This document shows positions 16,047 to 24,261 of a stretch of 64,000 bases of DNA, one piece after another. The notes beneath the pieces are model-generated. The model saw only the letters and a list, made by a program, of their open reading frames with translations. It did no database searches and had not been told where the DNA came from. The position numbers were made by a program, and so were the translations under genes. Source of the stretch: Sphingomonas sp. LR60. GTDB lineage: Bacteria > Pseudomonadota > Alphaproteobacteria > Sphingomonadales > Sphingomonadaceae. Numbering within the stretch: position 1 is the first letter of the stretch; every line of letters starts with the position of its first letter. The stretch is taken from the NCBI RefSeq assembly GCF_036855935.1, contig NZ_JASPFK010000001.1, positions 64,501 to 128,500 of the forward strand. The letters run 5' to 3'.

Positions 16047-16445
16047 ATGGACAAGGAGCGCAGTGAGGATCTGCTAGCGTTGCTGCAGATCGAGGCGCAG
16101 CATCGTCAGCGGATCGATAGCATCTGGACCCAGTACAAGGATGCGATGCTGGTGATCCACGCGCTGATCTTCGCGGTCCTGGGCGGGTTGATCGCTGGCC
16201 CGGAACTCGATGGGGTGCAACGCAGGATCGTTGTGGTGGCGACCGTCATCACCGAATTTTTCATTCTGCTTCTCTCCCGCATGGACGTCGAGAAATCGGC
16301 GGCGGAGGTGCAGTCCGACTTTGCCGCCGATTTCCGGGCCGTGACCGGGTTCGATCCTCCGCGGCCATTGTACAGCCGCGCGTTGAAGATGCGGAAGGTG
16401 CCGCGACGATTGGATGGCGATACGCTGCTCCCACCACGGGGATGA
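16047..16445 (+). CDS. Small two-helix membrane protein of unknown function
   Basis: A 132-residue protein preceded by a GGAGTGGAG ribosome site. An N-terminal amphipathic part (SEDLLALLQIEAQHRQRID) is followed by two transmembrane helices, about residues 32-50 (MLVIHALIFAVLGGLIAG) and 61-77 (IVVVATVITEFFILLL), then a soluble tail. I do not recognise the family. It lies between tRNA-Gly and the GTA remnants and is not obviously linked to either. Confidence 0.6.
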   Translation: MDKERSEDLLALLQIEAQHRQRIDSIWTQYKDAMLVIHALIFAVLGGLIAGPELDGVQRRIVVVATVITEFFILLLSRMDVEKSAAEVQSDFAADFRAVTGFDPPRPLYSRALKMRKVPRRLDGDTLLPPRG

Positions 16446-16455
16446 ACGAAGGCGC

Positions 16456-16484
16456 TTGACAGCGTCACGCTGTTTGTGTACAAA
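16456..16484 (+). promoter_or_regulatory. Sigma-70-type promoter ahead of GTA gp1
   Basis: TTGACA (16456-16461), a 17-base spacer and TACAAA (16479-16484), the best consensus-like promoter in the window. It stands about 110 bases before the GTA small terminase gene and suggests the remnant is still transcribed. Confidence 0.6.
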
Positions 16485-16595
16485 AGAAGAACATCGAGAT
16501 GGTGTGAACGGGCCGGGCGGCTCGGGGTCGTAGGCCCCGGTCGCGCCGGCCCGTTTGCGTTTCGATGCGGGTGGCAGCGGGGCGGGAGGGCGCAG

Positions 16596-17069
16596 ATGGT
16601 TAAGGAAGCGGGAGCCGAGGGCACGTCGGTGGCCGGCGCAGCGATCACGGGGGTGGGCGGGCCGTCGCAGCGCTGGTCGCGCGAGGATCGCCTGACGTTC
16701 TTCGACCATTTCGCGATCAGCGGCGATGTCGCGAAGGCGGCGGCGGCGGCGGGGAAGACGGCGCGATCTGCCTATGCGCTGCGCCGCCGGAGCACGAGCT
16801 TCGGCGAGCAGTGGCGGCTCGCTCTGGACGACGCCTATGAGCGGATGGAGGCCGCGCTGGTGCGGCAGGTGCTGGGCGACACCGACACGAAGCTGGACGT
16901 GTCGGCCGCGCTGCTGCTGCTGGGGCGTCGCCCACCGGCGGTGATCGACGTGGCGACGACGCCGCGCAAGGTTGCCGATCGCAACAGCCCGCGAGCGAAG
17001 GCGGAGCGCGAATTGTTGCAGCGGTTGCAGGCGATGTCGAAGCGATCGCGTGCGAAGGCCGCGGAGTGA
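16596..17069 (+). CDS. GTA gp1-like small terminase / DNA-packaging protein
   Basis: A 157-residue protein with a helix-turn-helix-like N-terminal part (RWSREDRLTFFDHFAISGDVAKAAAAAG, then SAYALRRRSTSF), matching the small terminase of Rhodobacter-type gene transfer agents, followed by an alpha-helical oligomerisation region and a basic tail (KRSRAKAAE). It would bind DNA and hand it to the large terminase. Its GTG/TGA overlap with the following terminase start is the native GTA arrangement. This gene is intact, but the rest of the cluster is not, so packaging cannot occur from this locus. Confidence 0.75.
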   Translation: MVKEAGAEGTSVAGAAITGVGGPSQRWSREDRLTFFDHFAISGDVAKAAAAAGKTARSAYALRRRSTSFGEQWRLALDDAYERMEAALVRQVLGDTDTKLDVSAALLLLGRRPPAVIDVATTPRKVADRNSPRAKAERELLQRLQAMSKRSRAKAAE

Positions 17070-17287
17070 GCGGCGCGGATCATGGCGGTATCCGCGGGAT
17101 ACGATGGCTGCTGGAACTTGGCGCGGCCGAGCAACAGCAGGTGCTGTCGACGCTGAGCCCCGAGGCGATGCTGGAACTGAAACAGCATTGGCCGTTGTGG
17201 GCGCATGAGGGACAATTGCCGCCGCCGGGCGACTGGCGCGTGTGGTTGATGCAGGCCGGGCGCGGGTTCGGGAAGACGCGGGCCGGC
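17066..17287 (+). pseudogene. GTA large terminase (gp2), 5' fragment only
   Basis: Starts GTG at 17066 and encodes about 74 residues ending in the Walker A region (WRVWLMQAGRGFGKTRAG), which in intact GTA terminases continues AEW. After GCCGGC at 17282-17287 the frame runs into unrelated inverted sequence and stops at 17326. Everything beyond the ATP-binding loop, including the nuclease domain, is gone. Confidence 0.85.
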
Positions 17288-17481
17288 TCCACACCGGTCG
17301 GCAGGCGTCCGCGCGCCACCGCATAGTCGCGCGGCACCGTCACCGCGGCGCCCGCACGCCACAGCGCGACCGCGACCAGTCCGACGCAATCGAGCCCCAG
17401 GGCCGGATCGCGCCCCTGCACGCGAAACCGCACCCCCACCAGTTGCTGCGCGGCGGCGAGCACCCGCTCGCCCGCCGTCAT
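17288..17481 (-). pseudogene. GTA gp14 NlpC/P60 peptidase, inverted 5' fragment
   Basis: On the minus strand an ATG at 17481, overlapping the gp13 stop (ATGA), starts a typical GTA gp14 (MTAGERVLAAAQQLVGVRF, then the catalytic cysteine in LGLDCVGLVAVAL). The homologous part ends after about 65 residues at the junction with the terminase fragment, so the His and polar residues of the papain-like triad are lost. The frame continues as antisense terminase to 17080. Confidence 0.8.
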
Positions 17482-18149
17482 CCCCCGGGGTAGCGCGTCA
17501 GCAGGTCGACGCCCGCCAAATGCGGCTCGCCACGAAAGTTCGCGACATTCCCGAACCGCATGCCGCAGGTCGCCAGCCGACGGTCGCACCCTTCGACCAC
17601 CTCGACCAGCACCCCCGCCGCGACCGCAAACACCGGCGCGGCGCGCAGCGTCAGCACCGTCCCCGCCGAGCGCTCGATTGCACTCGCCAGTCCGGCGTTC
17701 GCGCCGCCGAACCAGCGCAGCACGCCCTCGCCATAGGCATTGTCGACCGGTTCGACCGCATCCAGGGTCACGTCCGTCCCCGCGCACGCCACGACGCGCG
17801 CGAACCGCCGCCGCGCCGCCATCGCCACCCGGCACCGCGCATCGCCCAGCGTCGCGCGACACGCCGGCGAGGTGACCTCGCTCACCGGCCGCTCCAGCTG
17901 CGCCTGCACGCCGCGCAATTCGGCGGTGAAGCCCTGTTCGGCCAGCTCGACCTCGCCGATCCGCCCCTCGCCCAACGGCACCGCCGCCGCGGCGGGATCG
18001 CTCCAGTCGATCGCGACGATCACCACCCGCGCGCCGTCCCAGCGTCCCGCGAGCAGGTCGTCGCGCCGGAACGCGCCGGTGCCCAGCGCACCGCTCACCT
18101 CCATCGTATCCGCGTCCAGCCCCTCGCCGCGCACGATCGCGGACGGCAG
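17478..18149 (-). pseudogene. GTA gp13 (DUF2163, phage BR0599-like), inverted and lacking its N terminus
   Basis: Homology starts at LPSAIVRGEGLDADTMEV and continues through AGRWDGARVVIVAIDW, the segment SPACRATLGDARCRVAMAA and RLATCGMRFGNVANFRGEP to a stop at 17478. These are the DUF2163 hallmarks, including the Cys pairs. The first 50 or so residues are missing: sequence upstream of 18149 on this strand is not related. It keeps its ATGA coupling to gp14, showing that gp13-gp14 inverted as a block. Confidence 0.82.
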
Positions 18150-18152
18150 CCG

Positions 18153-18620
18153 CACGCGGCGGGTGCGGGGTTCGCGCTGATCGAGCGCGGGTGCGTGGCG
18201 ACGATCGCGCTGCCGCGGGCACGGGTCGGCGATACGATCAGAATGCTCGCGAGTGGAGTCGGCGATCCGCAACCGGTGGCGGTTTCGGCGGTGACGAGCG
18301 GCCGCTCGCTCGCGCCGCCCGCGCCGGTGCGGCTGCGTGCCACGCGGCGCGGGGATGGTGGGCTCGATGTCCGCTGGGTGCGGCGTAGTCGGCTAGGCTG
18401 GCGATGGGGCGACGATGGCGATGCGCCATTGGGCGAGGAGCGCGAACGCTATCGCGTGACGATCGGCGACGGCACCGGCGCGCTGGTGATCGAGAGCGAT
18501 GCGGCAACGCTGACGGTGCCCGCCGCGACGCTGCCCTCGCTCGCCAGGCATGTGGCGGTGTGTCAGCTCGGCACGTTCGCCGCCTCGGCCACGACCATCA
18601 GCCTGATCGAAGGAGAGTGA
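18153..18620 (+). pseudogene. GTA gp15 host-specificity/tail protein, C-terminal fragment
   Basis: From about 18153 the plus strand encodes HAAGAGFALIERGC, then VATIALPRARVGDTIRML and a fibronectin-like end (APPAPVRLRATRRGDGGLD, DVRWVRRSRLGWRWGDD), ending in the normal gp15 terminus with stop at 18620. Intact gp15 proteins exceed 1000 residues; about 155 remain. There is no credible start for this piece. Confidence 0.78.
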
Positions 18621-18622
18621 CG

Positions 18623-19126
18623 ATGACCGATGAGGATAGCGCGCGGCTCGGATTGCCGCTGCTCCCAGCGGGGCAGGCGCAGAAGGAAGTGTGGCACAAT
18701 GAAGCGCTCGCGCTGCTCGACCTCGCCGTGCAGGCGACCGTCGAGGAAATCGACCGCAACGCGCCGCCTTCGGCGCCGGAACCGGGACAATGCTGGATCG
18801 TCGGCTCGGCTCCCTCGGGGGCATGGAGCGGACATGCAGGAGCGATCGCAGGGTGGACAGCGGGAGGCTGGCGGTTCGTCGCGCCACGTAAAGGATTGAG
18901 CGCACGACACCTTTCGAGCGGGCAGGCCGCCATCTGCGATGGGTTCGGATGGAAGCTCGGCGAAGTGCGCGCGGCGCAGGTCTTGGTGGACGGCGTGCAG
19001 ATTATCGGTGCGCGAGGTGCGGCGATTACCGTGCCGACCGGTGGTTCCACGATTGATGCGGAACTTCGTGCCTGTGTCGAAACGATCTTGATTATGCTGC
19101 GAAAACATGGGCTTATCTCTAGTTGA
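18623..19126 (+). CDS. DUF2793 domain protein (GTA-associated)
   Basis: A 167-residue protein starting three bases after the gp15 stop behind GGAGAG. The DUF2793 pattern is clear: LGLPLLPAGQAQKEVWHNEALALLD, ending in WRFVAPRKGLSA. In alphaproteobacterial GTAs this family follows gp15 and is thought to be a tail or fibre component. After the domain a short tail (VDGVQIIGARGAAITVPTGG, then a helix) resembles attachment regions of tail fibres. Intact, but orphaned by loss of the rest of the particle genes. Confidence 0.82.
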   Translation: MTDEDSARLGLPLLPAGQAQKEVWHNEALALLDLAVQATVEEIDRNAPPSAPEPGQCWIVGSAPSGAWSGHAGAIAGWTAGGWRFVAPRKGLSARHLSSGQAAICDGFGWKLGEVRAAQVLVDGVQIIGARGAAITVPTGGSTIDAELRACVETILIMLRKHGLISS

Positions 19127-19251
19127 CGGCCTTTGGTGCCCCGGGCTCGGTGTGGCAATTGCGCAACAGGGGGCGGATTTGTCAGCTTGTTCGGAAACCA
19201 ACCTTTCGATAGGGGTTTGGCTGTCCGTAGTGACACCATGGAAAGGGGATT

Positions 19252-20379
19252 ATGATGCGTAAGCTAGCCATGATCATGGCGCTTGCCTCCACCGCCCTCG
19301 CCACGCCCGCGCTCGCGCGCGACAAGGCGTGGTATGTAGGGGTTGAAGGCGGCGCGATGATCGTTGAGGACATCGACTGGAGCGTCGTTGGTACCGCAGC
19401 GAGCCGCAGTGGCACCGCCACTGTCGACCACGATTACGGTTGGGATGTCGACGGCGTCGTCGGTTACGATTTCGGTGCGTTCCGCCTCGAAACCGAAGCC
19501 GGTTATCGTCGCGCGAGCATCGACAGCCTCCGCACCACCGCGGGCGTTCCGACCAGCGGCGCGACCCAGGCGAACCCGGGCACCTATGATGGCGTCGGCG
19601 GCCGTACCTCGGCGCTGAGCTTCATGGTCAACGGCTTGCTCGACTTCGGTGAAGACGATGGCCTGCAGGGCTTCGTCGGCGGCGGTGCGGGTGTTGCCCG
19701 CGTCCAGGCCCGCATGTCGGCGCCGAACGCCTATCGCTTCCTCGATGACTCGGACACCGTCTTCGCCTGGCAGGCGCTGGCCGGTATCCGCGCACCGCTG
19801 AGCGAGAACGTCGACGTTTCGCTGAAGTATCGCTTCTTCAACGCCGACAACGTCAACCTGTTCGACGCGCGCGGCAGCTCGTACGACGGTCGTTTCCGTT
19901 CGCACAGCCTGCTGGGTGGCGTGACGTACAACTTCGGCGCACCGGAAGAAGCGGCACCGCCGCCTCCGCCGCCGCCGCCGCCGCCTCCTCCGCCCCCGCC
20001 GCCGCCGCCTCCGCCGCCGGAAGTGGTCTGCTCGCCGGGTCCGTTCATCGTGTTCTTCGAGTGGAACAAGTCGGACGTCACCCCGGAAGCAGCGTCGATC
20101 CTCGACAACGCGGTTACCCAGTACCAGAGCTGCAACAACGCGCAGGTTATGCTGGCTGGTTACACCGACACCTCGGGTTCGGCGAAGTACAACGTGGGCC
20201 TTTCGCAGCGTCGTGCAGACGGCGTGAAGGCGTACCTCGCGTCGAAGGGTATTCCCGACGGCGTGATGACGACCGAAGCGTTCGGCGAGACCAAGCTGCG
20301 CGTCGAGACTGCCGATGGCGTCCGCGAAGTGCAGAACCGTCGCGTCGAGATCACCTACGGTCCGGGTTCGGGCCAGTAA
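19252..20379 (+). CDS. OmpA-family outer membrane protein with poly-proline linker
   Basis: A 375-residue protein with a signal peptide (MMRKLAMIMALASTALA, cleavage at PALA). An N-terminal eight-strand-type barrel (residues about 22-230: WYVGVEGGAMIVED, then YDFGAFRLETEAGYRR and VSLKYRFFN) leads into an uninterrupted proline run of more than 20 residues (codons at about 19960-20025). The C-terminal OmpA peptidoglycan-binding domain contains FFEWNKSDVTPEA, then GYTDTSGSAKYNVGLSQRRA and NRRVEITYG. It anchors the outer membrane to the wall. Codon usage is noticeably optimised (GGC, GTC, CGT mixtures), consistent with high expression. A terminator follows. Confidence 0.92.
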   Translation: MMRKLAMIMALASTALATPALARDKAWYVGVEGGAMIVEDIDWSVVGTAASRSGTATVDHDYGWDVDGVVGYDFGAFRLETEAGYRRASIDSLRTTAGVPTSGATQANPGTYDGVGGRTSALSFMVNGLLDFGEDDGLQGFVGGGAGVARVQARMSAPNAYRFLDDSDTVFAWQALAGIRAPLSENVDVSLKYRFFNADNVNLFDARGSSYDGRFRSHSLLGGVTYNFGAPEEAAPPPPPPPPPPPPPPPPPPPPPEVVCSPGPFIVFFEWNKSDVTPEAASILDNAVTQYQSCNNAQVMLAGYTDTSGSAKYNVGLSQRRADGVKAYLASKGIPDGVMTTEAFGETKLRVETADGVREVQNRRVEITYGPGSGQ

Positions 20380-20406
20380 GGTCGATCACTTCGGTGACCG
20401 AAAAGA

Positions 20407-20437
20407 GGGAGGTCGGCGCAAGCCGGCCTCCTTTTTG
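20407..20437 (+). terminator. Intrinsic terminator of ompA-family gene
   Basis: GGAGGTCGGC-GCAA-GCCGGCCTCC followed by five T. Confidence 0.9.
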
Positions 20438-20499
20438 TTTGAGGGTGGTGGGTCGTGCTCATCCTTGTCGGACCCTCGGCTTTGTCTCGGAATACGGAC

Positions 20500-21240
20500 T
20501 TAGCTCGGAGTCTTCCCGTCGTTGCCGCCGATCGTCTCGGCGAGCCAGCGGGGCACACGCGCCTCGCCCAACGCGTCGACCCGACGTAGAGTCACCATCG
20601 AATCCAGGTCCGGATAGAGCGAACGCTTGCGCGCGTCGCTTTCGTCGATCGGAGCCACGACAAGCCGGCGGCGGACCTTGTCGCGGTGGTGCATCCGTGC
20701 GGTATTCTCCTGGCCGACGTAGCAGCCCTTGGTGAAGCTGACGCCGCGTAGCTCGCGCGCGTTCGCCTCCAGCCACAGCGTTTCGCCCGATCCGAGGTCT
20801 GCGACGCCCTCGGCCACCCCGAGCGACAGACGATGAGCATCCCAGCCGGTTGCGGTCGCCGAGGGTGGGGCGATCCAGCGCGTGCCGAGCGCCGCCAGCC
20901 GCGGGTCGGAAGGTCGGTCCGACGCGTCGGGCGCCCAATGGACCGCCAGCGTATCTTCGGGCGCGATCGTGATCGCACGCCGCAGCCGATACATCGTGAG
21001 CCGGCGTGCGATCGCCTCGCGCTGGTCGCGCTCGACGTCGAGCAGGATGTCGTCGCCATCCGCCCAGACGATCATGTCGAACAGCGCCTTGCCCTGCGGG
21101 GTCAGCAATCCCGCCCAGACCGGGAGCGCTCCCGCGACATCGTTGGTCAGCAGGCCCTGAAGGAAGCCGCGCACATCCTCGCCGGACAGCCGCAGCAGTG
21201 CGCGGTCGGCCAGCATCGTCGCCGGGGTGGTATCGTCCAT
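20500..21240 (-). CDS. ygfZ: YgfZ/GcvT-like folate-binding protein
   Basis: A 246-residue protein of the YgfZ family, related to the T protein of the glycine cleavage system, which supports maintenance and repair of Fe-S enzymes in a folate-dependent way. The signature KGCYVGQE (with ENTARMHH following) is present, along with the N-terminal GEDVRGFLQGLLTNDV and GKALFDMIVW. The ATG at 21240 gives this N terminus; the long in-frame extension upstream is a shadow of the dihydroorotase gene. It is divergent from pyrC with 54 bases between starts. Confidence 0.9.
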   Translation of the reverse strand: MDDTTPATMLADRALLRLSGEDVRGFLQGLLTNDVAGALPVWAGLLTPQGKALFDMIVWADGDDILLDVERDQREAIARRLTMYRLRRAITIAPEDTLAVHWAPDASDRPSDPRLAALGTRWIAPPSATATGWDAHRLSLGVAEGVADLGSGETLWLEANARELRGVSFTKGCYVGQENTARMHHRDKVRRRLVVAPIDESDARKRSLYPDLDSMVTLRRVDALGEARVPRWLAETIGGNDGKTPS

Positions 21241-21294
21241 GGCACCAAGGTAGGGAGAGCGGCGACCCCGCGAAAGAGCCGGAAAGGGCTGACA

Positions 21295-22629
21295 ATGGCG
21301 ACTTACGATCTCCTGCTGACCGGTGGCACGGTGCACACGCCGGGCGGACCCGTCGCCGCCGACGTCGGTGTGCGTGAAGGTCGGATCGTCGCGATCGGCG
21401 CGCGCGGCGATGCGGAACGCACGATCGACTGCACCGGGCTCGACATCCTGCCGGGCGTCATCGACACGCAGGTGCATTTCCGCGAGCCGGGGCTGGTCCA
21501 CAAGGAAGACCTCGCCACCGGCAGCGAGGCTGCGGTGATGGGCGGCGTGGTCGCGGTGTTCGAGATGCCGAACACCAAGCCCAATACTGATTCGGCCGAG
21601 GCGATCGAGGACAAGCTGACCCGCGCGAAGCGGCGGATGTGGTGCGACCATGCCTTCTACGTCGGCGCGACCAACCACAATGCGCGCGATCTGGTCGAGC
21701 TGGAGCGACTGCCGGGCACCGCGGGGGTCAAGATCTTCATGGGCGCATCGACCGGCGATTTGCTGGTCAGCGAGGACGCGCGGCTCGCCGAGGTGCTGGC
21801 GAGCGGGCATCGTCGCGTCGCGATCCACGCCGAGGACGAGGACCGGATGAACGCGCGCGCCGGCGAGCGGGTCGAGGGTGATCCTTCATCGCATCCGGTG
21901 TGGCGCGACGACGAGAGCGCGCTGCTCGCGACGACGCGCATCCTGCGGCTGGCGCGCGCGGCGCGGCGGCGGATCCACGTGCTGCACGTGACGACGCCGG
22001 CCGAACTGGAATTGCTCGGGCAGAACAAGGATATCGCGACCTGCGAGGTCACGCCGCAGCATCTGACGCTGGCGGGTGAAGACGCCTATCCGCGCATCGG
22101 CACGCTGGCGCAGATGAACCCGCCGATCCGTTCCGGCGCACATCGTGACGGGCTGTGGTACTGGCTCAACCAGGGCGTTCCCGACGTGATCGGATCGGAT
22201 CACGCGCCGCACACGCTGGAAGAGAAGAACAAGCCCTATCCGGCGAGCCCGAGCGGGATGCCGGGGGTGCAGACGCTGCTCCCGCTGCTGCTCGACCATG
22301 CCGCGAACGGGCGGCTGACGCTGCAGCGCGTGATCGAGTTGACCAGCGCGGGCGCGCAGCGGATCTTCGGGCTGACCGGCAAGGGGCGGATCGCGGCGGG
22401 GTACGACGCCGACTTCACGATCGTCGACCTCAAGAAGCGTTGGACGATCGAGGAGCGCTGGCTGCGCTCGCGCGCGGGCTGGTCGCCGTTTACGGGGATG
22501 GAGCTGACCGGCAAGCCGATCGGGACGATCGTGCGCGGGCAGGTGGCGATGTGGGAGGATCAGCTCGGCGACGTGCCGCAGGGCGCGCCGATGCGGTTCG
22601 AGACGACGGGATTTCCGGGCGGGCGCTGA
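21295..22629 (+). CDS. pyrC: Dihydroorotase
   Basis: A 444-residue amidohydrolase closing carbamoyl-aspartate to dihydroorotate, step three of pyrimidine synthesis. Seen directly: the metal-binding HxH in GVIDTQVHFREPG, the carboxylated lysine in GVKIFMGAS, later histidines in VAIHAEDED and VLHVTTPAE, the catalytic aspartate in VIGSDHAPHT, and substrate motif PSGMPGVQTLLPL. Length is normal for bacterial dihydroorotases of this class. The ATG at 21295 follows GAAAGGG. No other pyr genes are adjacent. Confidence 0.92.
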   Translation: MATYDLLLTGGTVHTPGGPVAADVGVREGRIVAIGARGDAERTIDCTGLDILPGVIDTQVHFREPGLVHKEDLATGSEAAVMGGVVAVFEMPNTKPNTDSAEAIEDKLTRAKRRMWCDHAFYVGATNHNARDLVELERLPGTAGVKIFMGASTGDLLVSEDARLAEVLASGHRRVAIHAEDEDRMNARAGERVEGDPSSHPVWRDDESALLATTRILRLARAARRRIHVLHVTTPAELELLGQNKDIATCEVTPQHLTLAGEDAYPRIGTLAQMNPPIRSGAHRDGLWYWLNQGVPDVIGSDHAPHTLEEKNKPYPASPSGMPGVQTLLPLLLDHAANGRLTLQRVIELTSAGAQRIFGLTGKGRIAAGYDADFTIVDLKKRWTIEERWLRSRAGWSPFTGMELTGKPIGTIVRGQVAMWEDQLGDVPQGAPMRFETTGFPGGR

Positions 22630-22650
22630 CGCCCGCCGCTCAGGTGCGCG

Positions 22651-23421
22651 TCAGAAGGGCAGCCACTTCGACGTCTCGGTGAACTTCATGTATCCGACGT
22701 TGACTCCGGCGCGCCAACCCACGCCGAGCCGCACCGGGATCAGCACGACATTGCCCTTGCGGAGGTAGGTCGCGGCGAACCCGCCGACGAAATACAGTCG
22801 CCCTTCCGCGCCGGGGAAGCGCGTGAACAATTCGTGCGAATCGTACAGGTTGTAGACGAGCACGAACACCTTGTTCGCGTCGCCGCCGACGTCGAAGCCG
22901 ACCGACGGCCCGGTCCAATAGACCGGCCGCTGTCCCTCGACCTTATGCGTCATGATCCCCGAGCCATAGCGAACGCCGAGGATGAACGCCCCCGACGCCT
23001 CGCGTCCGGCGATATAGGCGTTGGGTTCACCCTGATCCTTGAGGATCTTCTCGATGATCTGCCCGAACCCCTCGGCCCCCTTGCCGAACACGCCCTCACC
23101 CGCGCCGATCAGATCGTCACGCTTGTAGGTCGAGGCGGCAGTGGTGGCGGCGTCCGCACGGACCTCTGCCCCGGTCGTAGGTGCCGAGGTTTGCGGCAGC
23201 GGCGCCGGGTCGGTTTCCTGTACCGGCGCGGCGGGAAGCGGGCGCGCCGGGGCGGGGGCGGTCGGGGTCCGCACGTTGCGCGGGGGTGCGGTGGAAACAT
23301 CGCCATCGATCGCGGCATTCGGGTCGATCGTGCGCACCTGTGCCGCGGCGCCGAGCGGCGCGCCGATGAGGGAGGCGATCAGCATCGCTACCCCGATGCT
23401 GCGTTGTGCGATCCGCTTCAT
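22651..23421 (-). CDS. eipA: EipA family (DUF1134) envelope protein
   Basis: A 256-residue periplasmic protein with a signal peptide (MKRIAQRSIGVAMLIASLIGAPLG, cleavage AAAQ). A proline/threonine-rich low-complexity region (about residues 35-95) precedes the DUF1134 domain: GVFGKGAEGFGQIIEKIL, then GVRYGSGIM, GFDVGGDANKVFVLVYN and GVGWRAGVNVGYMKFT. EipA in Brucella and Caulobacter is a small periplasmic beta-barrel-like protein needed for envelope integrity. The ATG at 23421 is preferred, behind a GGGGG stretch, over the ATG six codons upstream. Convergent with pyrC. Confidence 0.88.
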   Translation of the reverse strand: MKRIAQRSIGVAMLIASLIGAPLGAAAQVRTIDPNAAIDGDVSTAPPRNVRTPTAPAPARPLPAAPVQETDPAPLPQTSAPTTGAEVRADAATTAASTYKRDDLIGAGEGVFGKGAEGFGQIIEKILKDQGEPNAYIAGREASGAFILGVRYGSGIMTHKVEGQRPVYWTGPSVGFDVGGDANKVFVLVYNLYDSHELFTRFPGAEGRLYFVGGFAATYLRKGNVVLIPVRLGVGWRAGVNVGYMKFTETSKWLPF

Positions 23422-23579
23422 GCCTGCCCCCTCGATCATCGCGCGGTTATAGGCGTTTAGGTGCTGTCCCCGCAATGAACGGCACGACGACCGGAGTCGC
23501 AGGCGCGATGTGCGGAAATCGTCCACACCCAGTTGATCGCCGCGATCCCTCTCGCTATAGCCGCGCCTCACGCCGACCC

Positions 23580-23669
23580 GGAGACGTGGGTGAGTGGCTG
23601 AAACCAACGCTTTGCTAAAGCGTCGTACGGGAAACCGTACCGAGGGTTCGAATCCCTCCGTCTCCGCCA
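23580..23669 (+). tRNA. tRNA-Ser (anticodon GCT)
   Basis: Class II tRNA with acceptor GGAGACG/CGTCTCC, anticodon loop TTGCTAA, a long variable arm (CGTACGGGAAACCGTACC), T arm GAGGG-TTCGAAT-CCCTC, discriminator G and encoded CCA. Confidence 0.97.
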
Positions 23670-23907
23670 ATCTTCTGCTACAGTTAAGGTTTCGCCGCCG
23701 GCGGGTGCGCGCATGAGTGTGCCGCGCGAGGTGACGGGGCTTGGTCGCGCGCATCCGATGGCCCGAAGCATATCGGCCATCACCGCGTATTCGCGGGTTG
23801 CTCGCGATCTGATCGTTCGGCCGGACCGCGCAGTTCAACTCATGAATGGCAGAGGCGATGACATTCGCCTTGGTCATGGGCAGGCATTCGCGCAGAAGAG
23901 GGGCCGC

Positions 23908-24261
23908 ATGAGCTTATATCTTCGCCTGCGCCGCTTCGTGGATCGTGACCTGAGCCGCCGGTCTGTTTATGGCCGGTCGACGACATTCTCTCCCCTTGGC
24001 GTCATTGTTCCACTCGCTCCATGCGCATTCCTGGACAAACCATATGGCTTCGCAGAGCTGGTCATTGCGGCTGTTTCGGCAGCCGTGGCCGTCATATGGA
24101 TCGCGTTCTTGCTATGGAGAGCTTCGCGTCTACTTCGCGCGGTGGGGGCGCGGGGAGATCGCGACTTCGATCGTCACTCCAAGTACATACTCGGTCCTGA
24201 GTATCGGTCGACGGAAAGCTACACCGCAGCGCGCTTGAGAAAGCGCAGGAATGGCAACTAA
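23908..24261 (+). CDS. Small membrane protein of unknown function
   Basis: Using the ATG at 23908, which has GAAGAGGGG seven bases ahead, the product is 117 residues. Two hydrophobic stretches are seen (PLGVIVPLAPCAF, and AELVIAAVSAAVAVIWIAFLLW), followed by a basic cytosolic tail. The frame stays open back to 23713, but that extension is not protein-like. No family recognised. The 3' end overlaps the start of the YcaQ-like gene by 11 bases, so they may be co-transcribed. The 23670-23907 gap shows nothing else. Confidence 0.55.
   Translation: MSLYLRLRRFVDRDLSRRSVYGRSTTFSPLGVIVPLAPCAFLDKPYGFAELVIAAVSAAVAVIWIAFLLWRASRLLRAVGARGDRDFDRHSKYILGPEYRSTESYTAARLRKRRNGN

Noticed and set aside
17520..18620. 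A single 366-residue plus-strand protein
   Set aside because: Its first 210 codons are antisense to the inverted gp13; only the last part is gp15.
19950..20030. The CCG repeat as a phase-variable microsatellite
   Set aside because: The codons vary (CCG, CCT, CCC) and stay in frame within the OmpA linker, so slippage control is unlikely.
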